A stretch of 64,000 nucleotides of DNA from 9FT-COMBO-48-23 sp964400675 (GTDB lineage: Bacteria; Chloroflexota; Dehalococcoidia; GIF9; UBA5629). Below the pieces are notes generated by a model. The model made no database searches. It was given only the letters and a program-made list of their open reading frames with translations, and was not told the origin of the DNA. This document shows positions 8,751-15,868 of the stretch, piece by piece. The position numbers were made by a program, and so were the translations under genes. The stretch lies in assembly GCA_964400675.1 (NCBI GenBank), contig CAYNVO010000010.1, positions 32,241 to 96,240 of the forward strand, read 5' to 3'. How positions within the stretch are numbered: position 1 is the stretch's first letter; each line of letters starts with the position of its first letter.

Positions 8751-9113
8751 ATGCCAGAAGAGGATACTACTATACGTATTTCTCGGGAAGAAAAACAGTC
8801 CCTCGACATGGCGCGTAATGCTTGGGAAAAGCAGGCTGGGCGGCGTGTCACCGCCGGCGAATTCGTTCGTTTTCTCTCTGAATGGTATCTAAGAGAGGTG
8901 GGTGGTGAAAGCAAAGGAGCAAAGCCGAAAAGTACCTCAGGTTTGATAGCAGTGCAGCAAGTGAAGCCTGCTGAACCTCAGTCTGTTAGCCCCGGGCCGC
9001 AGGTGTTTCTGGTGGCCTGCACCCGGTGTGGTGGGCAAATTGGCTGGCGATCAGACTTGAGCTCCGAGGGCTATTGCCCCTATTGTGGCATCTATCTACG
9101 ACTTAGAGGTTAA
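8751..9113 (+). CDS. Small regulator-like protein with C-terminal zinc ribbon
   Basis: In this 120-residue protein, residues 1-50 (TTIRISREEKQSLDMARNAW onward, then GEFVRFLSEWYLREV) resemble a ribbon-helix-helix or similar small DNA-binding domain. A proline/serine linker follows, and residues about 88-118 form a zinc ribbon (CTRCGG...CPYCG). AAAGGAG precedes the ATG by six bases. It is the first gene of a three-gene operon ending in a large serine recombinase and lies just downstream of the repeat array, so it may bind those repeats or act as a recombination directionality factor. Both ideas are inference. Confidence 0.6.
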   Translation: MPEEDTTIRISREEKQSLDMARNAWEKQAGRRVTAGEFVRFLSEWYLREVGGESKGAKPKSTSGLIAVQQVKPAEPQSVSPGPQVFLVACTRCGGQIGWRSDLSSEGYCPYCGIYLRLRG

Positions 9114-9122
9114 AGGCATCAA

Positions 9123-9845
9123 ATGAATGAAGAACATGATAGAGTAACGCCAACCGAGGACGACGGGCGAGCAGCAGCAGCCTGGCTCAGGGGTGTGTTA
9201 GCTAGCATTGCCGATGTGGCGCCTCTATCACCGTGGATTAAGGAAGCAACGCAGAGATGCATACGGCGCTTGCCTAACTGGATTATGACCGCCTGGGCTA
9301 AAGCTTTAAACGTTGATTATGTGACTGCTTACCGAGCTTGTCCGGACCTTGCTGAAAAGGTTAAGAGCGATGCGGGCATGCATATAGTGAAACAATACGT
9401 GGAAACTCACAATGCAGTGCCTTTGGCAAATACCCTACATCAATTGGCTCGAAAGGTGTTGAAACTGTCCAGAACGGACAGGCTGCCAGCTTCTGCTGAT
9501 ACGATTGAGCAACAGGTTTGCGCTCTGGGTATGGCAGACTGCACGCCACAGGGTGAGCAATTCATTCAGCAAGCAAACTCTATCCTCTGTGAATCTGAGC
9601 GCAGTAACCATCCTCTGGTTGAGTATCAAGTTCTGCTGGAAGGTAAGCAAAGGCAGAAGCTCAAGGACATCGATGTCGTCCTGTCTCGTCATCCGTATAA
9701 TAGCTGGGTGACAGAGCGCATCGCTGAAATAAAGCGTTGGCTAGGGCTAGAGCCGCCAACGTTTCACATTCGATACGGTGAGCGCACTCCTCTTTGGGAT
9801 TCTTTTTGGGATAATATACTTACAGGAGGCGGATATGAGCAATAA
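9123..9845 (+). CDS. Hypothetical protein of the recombinase operon, 240 residues
   Basis: It starts nine bases after the upstream regulator-like gene and overlaps the recombinase start by 11 bases, so all three are probably translated from one message. The protein is soluble and helix-rich, with no recognised motif or membrane segment. The C-terminal part contains WVTERIAEIKRWLGLEPPTF and an aromatic tail. The tight coupling to the recombinase suggests a function in the same process, such as accessory DNA binding or control of direction. Confidence 0.6.
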   Translation: MNEEHDRVTPTEDDGRAAAAWLRGVLASIADVAPLSPWIKEATQRCIRRLPNWIMTAWAKALNVDYVTAYRACPDLAEKVKSDAGMHIVKQYVETHNAVPLANTLHQLARKVLKLSRTDRLPASADTIEQQVCALGMADCTPQGEQFIQQANSILCESERSNHPLVEYQVLLEGKQRQKLKDIDVVLSRHPYNSWVTERIAEIKRWLGLEPPTFHIRYGERTPLWDSFWDNILTGGGYEQ

Positions 9846-11406
9846 AATCGCAGCAGTATGGGCTAGAGTTTCCACAGAGCTACAACAATCGCTTGATAGC
9901 CAAGCAAGCCGGGCAAAGTCGGAGCTGGAGAAGCGGGGCTATGTGGTGCCACCTGAGCGCATTCTCAAGGTGGACTGGACGTCGCTAGACCTATTTCACT
10001 GCCCGGAGTTTCAAGAACTTCGCCGCTGGATACAGAAGAAGGAAATAGCTGCCCTGGGCATTTTGGACCGTGACCGTCTCAATGCCATAGGGCTACAGAG
10101 ACTTATTTTCCTCAGTGAATGTAAGGAAAACGGTGTTGAGCTGGTCATCTGCCAGGGTCCGCCAATCCTGGATGAGCCTGAAGGTCAGCTGGTTGAGCTG
10201 GCTTTGGCTCTGGGCAAGGAGAGACAGGTGCTCCGGGCACAGCAAGGTTCCAGAGACGCATTGCGGGAGCGGGCTACGGTAAAGGGATTGCCAACCACCT
10301 ATCAGAATCCTTATGGGTACTACTGGGATAAAATGCAGCCCCGTCTCCTGGCAGACGCCAACTGGGAAACGAGGTCTTTGATTGTGAATCTCTTCCTAAA
10401 AGTCCAAACCCTAAAAGGCATCGTGAAGGAGCTCCACAGGCGCAGCATCCCCAGCCCAAAAGGCAGAGAGTGGTGGCCAGAGCCGACTATCTCGCTCATC
10501 TTGAAGGATACGGTTAACTACGGTGAATACCGGGCGTTGCGCAGAGAGGCCATTGAGCCGCAACAGAGACGGAGTAACACCTATGGCAAAAGTTCGTCAA
10601 AGCACCACTCAGGGATTCCTCTGACCAACATCGTAGTAGAAAAGCCAATCATCACAAAGGAACAGCACGACTGGATACTGAGAAGGTTAGAGTTGAACAA
10701 GCTAAACGCCAAGCGCAACAGCAAGCGGGATTACCTTCTGCGCGGCATGATTCATTACGAGGGAGATAATCTCCGCTATTACGGTGCGGATATAAGGCAT
10801 ATGTCATGGGCGTATAAATATATACCCAGGAATCGCAATACCGATAATCCGAGAACATATCTCCCGGGGCGAAAGCTTGAGGCAGAGGTTGAAGCCAAGG
10901 TTAGGGAGGTTCTAACCAGCGATGACGTGCTTGAGCGCGAGCTAGGCTCGAGAAAAGCAATTATCGATGGAAGCATTGCCAAGCTTGAGGAACAGCTAAA
11001 GAGGCTTGACCGTAAGTGGAACGAGAATACCAACGCCGAGTCGGAGCTGGTAGGACTCAGAATCCGGGGTAAGGTATCCGACGAGCCTTATGAGAGACAA
11101 CAAAGTCTGCTGCTAACTGAGAGACGATGGATAGTAGATGAGAGAGAAAGGATTGAGAAACAGCTCGATAAGTTGAGGCAGAATGCAGTTGCTCTAGTGA
11201 ATCTGGAGGGGCTCAGAGGACAGGTGGAGCAGAAGCTGGCTTCCACAGAATTCGCTGACAGGCGCTTCGTTCTTGAAGCTCTGGGCACGAAGGTGCTTGT
11301 CACCACAGAGGGCAGGGTGGAGGTTGAGTTCACCGTAGGCGCTGGGAAAGGTGCAAATGATGAGATTGCCTTAAACCTTCCCCAGAACGCTTGCCTTCGA
11401 TATTAA
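9835..11406 (+). CDS. Large serine recombinase with a degenerate zinc-ribbon region
   Basis: The ATG at 9835 follows AGGAGG and is preferred over an upstream in-frame start at 9778. In this 523-residue protein, residues 1-145 are the resolvase-type catalytic domain (WARVSTELQ, nucleophile Ser13, with the LDRDRL strand); about 155-290 is the Recombinase domain (GLPTTYQNPYGY onward); about 375-470 is a coiled coil. The stretch about 300-345, which normally carries four zinc-binding cysteines after LLRG, reads LLRGMIHYEGDNLRYYGAD and has no cysteine. Large serine recombinases integrate and excise elements between attP and attB. A hairpin terminator follows. Confidence 0.88.
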   Translation: MSNKIAAVWARVSTELQQSLDSQASRAKSELEKRGYVVPPERILKVDWTSLDLFHCPEFQELRRWIQKKEIAALGILDRDRLNAIGLQRLIFLSECKENGVELVICQGPPILDEPEGQLVELALALGKERQVLRAQQGSRDALRERATVKGLPTTYQNPYGYYWDKMQPRLLADANWETRSLIVNLFLKVQTLKGIVKELHRRSIPSPKGREWWPEPTISLILKDTVNYGEYRALRREAIEPQQRRSNTYGKSSSKHHSGIPLTNIVVEKPIITKEQHDWILRRLELNKLNAKRNSKRDYLLRGMIHYEGDNLRYYGADIRHMSWAYKYIPRNRNTDNPRTYLPGRKLEAEVEAKVREVLTSDDVLERELGSRKAIIDGSIAKLEEQLKRLDRKWNENTNAESELVGLRIRGKVSDEPYERQQSLLLTERRWIVDERERIEKQLDKLRQNAVALVNLEGLRGQVEQKLASTEFADRRFVLEALGTKVLVTTEGRVEVEFTVGAGKGANDEIALNLPQNACLRY

Positions 11407-11439
11407 GTTGTTCCGTCTTAAATCACCCCCTTTATTTCA

Positions 11440-11470
11440 GACGCTTGACGGTAAGCGTCATTCTTATTTA
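11440..11470 (+). terminator. Terminator of the recombinase operon
   Basis: GACGCTT (11440-11446) pairs with AAGCGTC (11453-11459), followed by a T-rich tail (ATTCTTATTT). A second inverted repeat, GCTACTG...CAGTAGC, at about 11472-11504 may terminate the convergent minus-strand gene. Confidence 0.6.
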
Positions 11471-11551
11471 AGGCTACTGGCTACTCCGCAACCGCTGGCA
11501 GTAGCTTTTGCCTCTACCTATATAGTTCCAAAAGAGGGCTCAAATTGACCA

Positions 11552-12022
11552 TCAGGTTAAGGCTAGTTGATACTTTTTTGATTCTTTTTGACGGTAGCGC
11601 TCTACATAATGGTAATCCTTGAAGTCGAGGCGCTTACCACTATACAGCTTCACAGCTACAGCTACTAACCGCTTTGGACAGCCTAGCAGCCAACGCTTGG
11701 CGTCAAGCCAAGCCTCTAGGTCAATAGCTCTATCATCGGCTAGGGTCTGCCAGAGTTCGGCTGTGCCTCCGTCTCCGTCTGATAGCTCACCGTTGAGACT
11801 TAATATCGTTGGCTTACGCATCAGGTCTCGCCAGTAAGCCATAACCGTATAGCTGGCTACTCTAACCATAGCGCCTTCGCTAAAGGGTTCGTGTCCGTTA
11901 TTAGAGGCTACTTCGGCAAGCTTCAAGATGATGTCCTGTCTCAAGTCCTCTCTATCCACCGGTTTTGCCTTGTGTTGAAACTTGTCTGCAATCTCGATAT
12001 ACTTTTGCCAATCTAGCGTCAT
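11552..12022 (-). CDS. Sigma-factor-like (region 2-type) small protein
   Basis: This is a 156-residue protein. Residues about 20-70 (DREDLRQDIILKLAEV...VASYTVMAYWRDLMRK) resemble the core helices of sigma-70 region 2 as found in small phage and element sigma-like proteins. An acidic linker (SDGDGG) follows, then a C-terminal portion with a basic, possibly DNA-binding end (VERYRQKESKKYQ). A standard region 4 is not obvious. The gene is read away from an array of 11-bp repeats about 260 bases upstream. It could direct transcription of element genes, or be a structural relative without sigma activity. Confidence 0.5.
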   Translation of the reverse strand: MTLDWQKYIEIADKFQHKAKPVDREDLRQDIILKLAEVASNNGHEPFSEGAMVRVASYTVMAYWRDLMRKPTILSLNGELSDGDGGTAELWQTLADDRAIDLEAWLDAKRWLLGCPKRLVAVAVKLYSGKRLDFKDYHYVERYRQKESKKYQLALT

Positions 12023-12283
12023 CTTGTCTCCATTCGAGGCAAGGCTAGATTTCCCTAGTCAGCCCGACTGGCTAGGGATTTATAATGCCTCACCTCACCT
12101 TGAAGGCAAGCGTTCTGGCTTCAAGCCTATTCAGTTGTTAATGTGCTTCGTATTTGGCAGCTTTATTATTGAACAATATGAGCTTTTGTTCATTCTTTAG
12201 ATATAGCTACATTTACATCATCAGTGCGGAAGCTGGTTTCTGGCGGTTTTTATGGCTCTTGATTGCCTCTTTGTCTATAGTCT
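12023..12283. other. Non-coding stretch upstream of the sigma-like gene
   Basis: About 260 bases between the sigma-like gene and the 11-bp repeats. No supported gene or clear promoter hexamers were seen; any leader of the sigma-like gene lies here. Confidence 0.4.
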
Positions 12284-12360
12284 GGTCTTAGAGTAGTCTC
12301 AGGACAGTCTCAGGGTAGTCTCAGGGTAGTCTCAGGGTAAGCTCAGGGTAATCTTATGGT
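12284..12360. repeat. Array of 11-bp tandem iterons (AGTCTCAGGGT)
   Basis: Seven consecutive 11-base units run in phase from 12284. The central ones (12306-12338) are three exact copies of AGTCTCAGGGT; the flanking units differ by a few bases (AGTCTCAGGAC, AAGCTCAGGGT and outer GGTCTTAGAGT and AATCTTATGGT). A period of 11 puts every unit on nearly the same face of the helix, as expected for cooperative protein binding. The array lies between the 3' end of the gene at 12389 and the 5' side of the sigma-like gene. Confidence 0.8.
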
Positions 12361-12388
12361 CTTCCTAGAGGCTCTAATAAGGCAGCCT

Positions 12389-12898
12389 TTATCTGCCGTA
12401 GAGGGCAGCGTAAGGGTCAGCCCAAGCGCCTTCTGGGGCAGCCATGCCAGCATCGGTAAGGCGGTAGAACCTCCGTGGTTGACCTTCAGGATAGTTGTCC
12501 TGAAGGCTAGAAGGCTCTTCAAAGCCACTTGCCTCTACCCAGCCCAATCTCTTGAGGTTAGAGAAATAGGTAACGAACGAGTGATAGCGACAGCCGCTGG
12601 ACTTCCAGGGGATGTGTTCAATCCTTTGTTCGGCAATCCTTTCGATATTTCCGGGGCTTATAGCTCTCTTTTGCAGTTTGGCCAGTCGCTCTTCCTCCTT
12701 GGTAGCCCTTTCTGTAGCCGTGAACCCAAGGCGTGCCATTTTGTAGTAGTGGAATATGTCGGCTTGCGGAGCGCCAATCTCCGGGTCTATAAACGGAGAC
12801 CCAAAAGGTGCATTGCCCATGAGGAACTCACGGATGAACCAGCCACAGCCAAACGGTCGGAGAAAGCCGCCTCGCCTGGGCCTAAGAGGTAGCACCAT
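12389..12898 (-). CDS. Hypothetical protein, possible winged-helix, 169 residues
   Basis: The start at 12898 overlaps the end of the upstream recombinase gene by 17 bases, suggesting coupling. The N-terminal 60 residues are rich in aromatic residues and arginine. The middle (about 70-100) is a charged helix (TERATKEEERLAKLQKRA). The C-terminal half, with FVTYFSNLKRLGWVEASG and then GQPRRFYRLTDAGMAA, has the helix-wing-strand pattern of winged-helix regulators. No metal or catalytic motif is visible. Accessory DNA binding for the adjacent recombinase is plausible. Confidence 0.55.
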   Translation of the reverse strand: MVLPLRPRRGGFLRPFGCGWFIREFLMGNAPFGSPFIDPEIGAPQADIFHYYKMARLGFTATERATKEEERLAKLQKRAISPGNIERIAEQRIEHIPWKSSGCRYHSFVTYFSNLKRLGWVEASGFEEPSSLQDNYPEGQPRRFYRLTDAGMAAPEGAWADPYAALYGR

Positions 12899-13583
12899 CC
12901 GACTCCTTACGCCAGAGATTGTTGTACCACTCGCAGTGTTCCTCGCCGGCTACCTTACGATACTTTGCTGTTGTGTCGAAAGAGGCATGTCCCAAATGCT
13001 CCTGAAGCAGCCTCAGTCCATCGCCGGAATCGTCGAGCTTAACTGCATTGACAGCGAAAGCATCCCTCAGGCGATGAGGGCTCACCCCATGTACTTTGCC
13101 GGTCTCAGGATTTATCAGGGGAGACAAGCCTGCCCTGGCAGCGCAGTCTCTTACTACTTGGTAGGCGCGATGGCGGTTTATGCCGAAGATAAATTTACAT
13201 CCGTCCCGAGTCACCGGACCACCGCGTTTGATATAGTGTCTAAGCATCGCCATTGTCTCAGCATCAACTGGCAGAGTCCTTAGACGTCGATGCTCCGCCT
13301 CCTTCTTTGTGGCTTCGTTAATCCTTGTGCCACACCCGGGACAGAAGCTGTGATCTCTACCCAGCCTGGCTCCACAGCCAGGACAAAACAGCCTGACACG
13401 GCTTTTCAGATGAATGATTGTAGCCGACCCTCTACTTAAGTCTATATCCTCAACTTTCAATGCTAAAGCCTCAGAGATGCGACAGCCCAGACGGAACAAA
13501 AGCCTGACAAGGAGCAAGTCCCTGAAACAACTAGCTTCCTGCTCCATGTTTTCTACATCCGCCGGTTTTAGATATGTTTCCAT
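12882..13583 (-). CDS. Compact tyrosine recombinase with inserted zinc ribbon
   Basis: The 233 residues cover only a catalytic domain; the usual N-terminal core-binding domain is missing. The active-site series is present: arginine in GCRISEAL, HRLRDAFAV for H-x-x-R, LGHAS for the second histidine and TTAKYRK for the tyrosine nucleophile. Between the first arginine and the H-x-x-R box, about residues 66-90, sits a zinc ribbon with two CPGCG motifs, where a plain beta hairpin bearing the catalytic lysine is normal. It should cut and rejoin DNA at a specific site. The partner gene at 12389 overlaps its 3' end. Confidence 0.8.
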   Translation of the reverse strand: METYLKPADVENMEQEASCFRDLLLVRLLFRLGCRISEALALKVEDIDLSRGSATIIHLKSRVRLFCPGCGARLGRDHSFCPGCGTRINEATKKEAEHRRLRTLPVDAETMAMLRHYIKRGGPVTRDGCKFIFGINRHRAYQVVRDCAARAGLSPLINPETGKVHGVSPHRLRDAFAVNAVKLDDSGDGLRLLQEHLGHASFDTTAKYRKVAGEEHCEWYNNLWRKESDGATS

Positions 13584-13667
13584 TGCCTAACCATGTGATT
13601 CGCTTGCCTGTGATGGATTATCCTCATCTAACAAAAGACCCCGTGGCATAATAGTGTCAGAATTCGA

Positions 13668-13880
13668 CTACAGGGCATTGTGGCACTCTTCCTCGCTCAG
13701 GAATTTCTTGATATACCGCCGCACCGTGCTCCAGTCCACAAACAGGCCTTTTTTCATCAGTTCACGAGCAATTGCCCGATAGCCCAGTCCAGCCTTGTAC
13801 AGCGAAATCACTTCCTCGATTCGATCTTCGGATATCGCCTTGGGGCGACCAGCACCTCGCCTTTTTATACTGTCACTCAT
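13668..13880 (-). CDS. Small helix-turn-helix protein (resolvase-type HTH), 70 residues
   Basis: The protein begins SDSIKRRGAGRPKAISEDRI and continues with a helix-turn-helix of the invertase/resolvase C-terminal kind (VISLYKAGLGYRAIARELMK, then VDWSTVRRYIKKFL). There is no catalytic domain, so it is either a free-standing DNA-binding protein or a remnant of a serine recombinase. It lies between two tyrosine recombinase genes on the same strand and may be an excisionase-like or regulatory partner. Confidence 0.65.
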   Translation of the reverse strand: MSDSIKRRGAGRPKAISEDRIEEVISLYKAGLGYRAIARELMKKGLFVDWSTVRRYIKKFLSEEECHNAL

Positions 13881-13999
13881 TTTCTGTCAGTTCAAGATAA
13901 GTTCTCATTGTTTGTTTAGTGCTGTACTATCGTTGACAAAATGATCAACAAGTTTGAAACCTAACCAGGCAGGGACCTTTCTTTTATTCATAGATTGAC

Positions 14000-15007
14000 T
14001 CAAACACCGCTACGCTTTAGGGTGCGGTTTATTTTGCATCCTGCTATTTTCTTGATCCCGAGATGGTCTACCGGGGAGGATGGGTGGCTTTTAATCATAT
14101 TCTGGGCTGACGAGTAGTGCACATATCTGTTTACCATTTCCAAGGTATTGTGTCCTAGTATTCGCTGAAGCCTGAAGACGTCCCCGCAATTGTGAGTCAG
14201 ATAATTCGTTGCATAAGTGTGGCGGCAAAGATGGGCGTGCAATCTGGGCACTCGGGCTTTTTTGCCCCAGCGTCTAAGCAGTAGCTTAACTGCATTTGTC
14301 TGTAAGCAGTTTCCATCCAAAGTGAGGAAAAGGCAATTATTCGCTTCATTCACGGGTTCAGGTCTGAAATGGAAGACATATCGCCATAGCACCTTTTGTG
14401 CTAGCGCGCCGATGGGTACCAGCCTTTCTTTATTTCCTTTACCCGTGACTTTTAAGTAGCCCTCATCGATATGTGCGTCTTCGAAACGTAGGCCGGTTAA
14501 CTCGCTATTTCTTAGCCCGGTGTCGAGAAGTGTAATCAATATGGCTATATTGCGAGCTCCGATAGCTGTTAGTGGATTCTGCGCACTTATTAAGGTGTCA
14601 ATTTCAGCAGTCGTTAGCGGCTCTATGATTTTAACCGGTACCTTCGGCAGTTTGATGTTGGCCAGAAGATTATCAGATGTATAACCTTCAGCGCATAGCC
14701 AGGAGCTGAATGCTTTTAAGGCTCTGGCTTTGCCCTGAACGGTATACGGGGAAACCTTTCTGCCTTGTTCGCTGATGATGAATTCCCTGACTATTTCTGA
14801 GTTAAGTTTGGCTAGAATAGCATCTCGCCCTATTGCCTTCAGAAACTTGACATAATCTGTTAACATTTCCGTGTACCAGTCTATGGTCTTGGGGGATTTC
14901 CCCTCGGCCTTGTTAGATTGTGCGAAGTGCGAAATAAGCTTTATTAGTTCCAACTCTGGCATATCGATGTCTGTCCATTTAATGTTGAATCTTCCTACTC
15001 TTACCAT
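14000..15007 (-). CDS. Tyrosine recombinase / integrase (XerC/D-like)
   Basis: This is a 335-residue protein if the ATG at 15007 is used (AAAGGCAGG lies upstream); a TTG at 15046 would add 13 residues. Residues about 15-110 form the SAM-like core-binding domain (GKSPKTIDWYTEML). The catalytic domain follows with TGLRNSELTGL (arginine), a GKGNKERLVP hairpin lysine, HLCRHTYAT (H-x-x-R), LGHNTLEMVNRY (histidine and tyrosine). It lies just downstream of the tRNA-Lys-derived fragment and its terminator, in the orientation typical of tRNA-targeting integrases, so it may belong to a second, older element extending to the left. Confidence 0.9.
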   Translation of the reverse strand: MVRVGRFNIKWTDIDMPELELIKLISHFAQSNKAEGKSPKTIDWYTEMLTDYVKFLKAIGRDAILAKLNSEIVREFIISEQGRKVSPYTVQGKARALKAFSSWLCAEGYTSDNLLANIKLPKVPVKIIEPLTTAEIDTLISAQNPLTAIGARNIAILITLLDTGLRNSELTGLRFEDAHIDEGYLKVTGKGNKERLVPIGALAQKVLWRYVFHFRPEPVNEANNCLFLTLDGNCLQTNAVKLLLRRWGKKARVPRLHAHLCRHTYATNYLTHNCGDVFRLQRILGHNTLEMVNRYVHYSSAQNMIKSHPSSPVDHLGIKKIAGCKINRTLKRSGV

Positions 15008-15097
15008 ATACTTGCCTGCCTTTCTTGTAAATTGTCTGTCGGGCAAGTAGGGAAGGGGATACTGCTCAGGATTCGGATGGAATCAGGGTGTCACTTT

Positions 15098-15138
15098 TCA
15101 GAAAAAAGAAAAACCACCCTGGGTTCCGGGGTGGTTTT
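15098..15138 (-). terminator. Terminator that originally followed tRNA-Lys
   Basis: AAAACCACCC (15110-15119) pairs with GGGTGGTTTT (15129-15138). Read on the minus strand the hairpin is followed by TTTTTTCTTTTTTCTG. It stands 36 bases beyond the 3' end of the tRNA-Lys fragment, so it is most simply the original tRNA-Lys terminator, now 9 kb from the intact gene. Confidence 0.75.
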
Positions 15139-15151
15139 GGCTAGATATGAA

Positions 15152-15394
15152 TTAGCTATAAATTATTCGGTTTCTGGTAGGCCGTACAGGGTTCGAACCT
15201 GTGACACCCTGATTAAAAGTCAGGTGCTCATGTGCTTGCAAGTCAACATCTAGATCATACGTCAACATTAGCTTTGCCAACATGTTGGCTAGCTTTTTAC
15301 TTGGCTTCCTCTTACCTTGGCATAGCAGAGTAACATAGGTTCTGCTTACTCCGAGATGCCGAGCAAGTTCTGCTCTTGTTATTATATCTGACAT
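15152..15394 (-). CDS. Helix-turn-helix ORF; predicted N-terminal part of the split integrase
   Basis: Residues 1-56 form a Cro/C1-type helix-turn-helix (ITRAELARHLGVSRTYVTLL). Residues 57-73 are the translation of the tRNA-Lys att copy (HLTFNQGVTGSNPVRPT), and seven more residues from flanking DNA reach a stop. In the excised circle the same frame would continue from the att core into the integrase at the other end, giving a protein of about 345 residues. In the integrated state only this truncated 80-residue form can be made; it could act as a regulator. It follows the gene at 15404 by nine bases. Confidence 0.7.
   Translation of the reverse strand: MSDIITRAELARHLGVSRTYVTLLCQGKRKPSKKLANMLAKLMLTYDLDVDLQAHEHLTFNQGVTGSNPVRPTRNRIIYS
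15175..15229 (-). repeat. Left attachment site: 3' portion of tRNA-Lys
   Basis: It matches the 3' 55 bases of the intact tRNA-Lys, from the anticodon arm through the T arm and acceptor strand to CCA, with one mismatch. The 5' half is absent, so this copy cannot make a tRNA. It marks where the displaced tRNA end sits after integration. Confidence 0.9.
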
Positions 15395-15403
15395 GGTACT
15401 TTC

Positions 15404-15868
15404 TTATGCTTGATCTTCTGGCTTAACCTCTTCGAACCTATCCGGTAATGCCCGAACCAGTGCGTACCAGCCGAATGTGTTCTTTTCGGGTTCAGTCCCG
15501 AATATGCCTTGATCAACTAGCTCTTTAAGCTCGCCTGATTTGAGAAGAGTCTTGTAGGTACTGTTCTTGGATGGATAAACCTGACCTGTCTGCTTGTCCA
15601 TGATTTGAATCTTGCCGTTGGCTGTCGGCCTTCGTAATGGCTTCTGTGAAACTACGAGTAGGGCAACTTCAGCTAAAAGGTCTAACATTATGGCTTTCAT
15701 AGACAAGATTTCCCGCTGAATATCGAACGGTTCAGGTTCAGGAATAGGTACAGGTACAGGTTCAGGAGCTGGTATTGGTTTTGCCTTTTCCTTAGCCTTA
15801 GGTTTGACCTGTACAGTTGGTTCCTCCTGCTTCATTGGTTCAATGGTCTTCTTTGATTTCTTGCTCAT
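15404..15868 (-). CDS. Hypothetical protein with Pro/Glu-rich linker, 154 residues
   Basis: The N-terminal third is lysine-rich and then strongly repetitive in proline and glutamate (PAPEPVPVPIPEPEP), probably an extended linker. A helix (about residues 50-75, EILSMKAIMLDLLAEVALLV) and a compact C-terminal region (GKIQIMDKQTGQVYPSKNST; GTEPEKNTFGWYALVRAL) follow. I do not recognise it. It is the first gene of the leftward pair that ends in the helix-turn-helix ORF, so in the circular form it would be co-transcribed with the reconstituted integrase. Confidence 0.65.
   Translation of the reverse strand: MSKKSKKTIEPMKQEEPTVQVKPKAKEKAKPIPAPEPVPVPIPEPEPFDIQREILSMKAIMLDLLAEVALLVVSQKPLRRPTANGKIQIMDKQTGQVYPSKNSTYKTLLKSGELKELVDQGIFGTEPEKNTFGWYALVRALPDRFEEVKPEDQA

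Noticed and set aside
12356..13283. Long plus-strand ORFs opposite the recombinase and winged-helix genes
   Set aside because: They are mirror frames of minus-strand genes whose products show clear recombinase and winged-helix motifs.
15205..15229. The peptide HLTFNQGVTGSNPVRPT as a conserved protein motif
   Set aside because: It is the translation of the tRNA-Lys 3' end; it matters only because it keeps the frame open through the att site.
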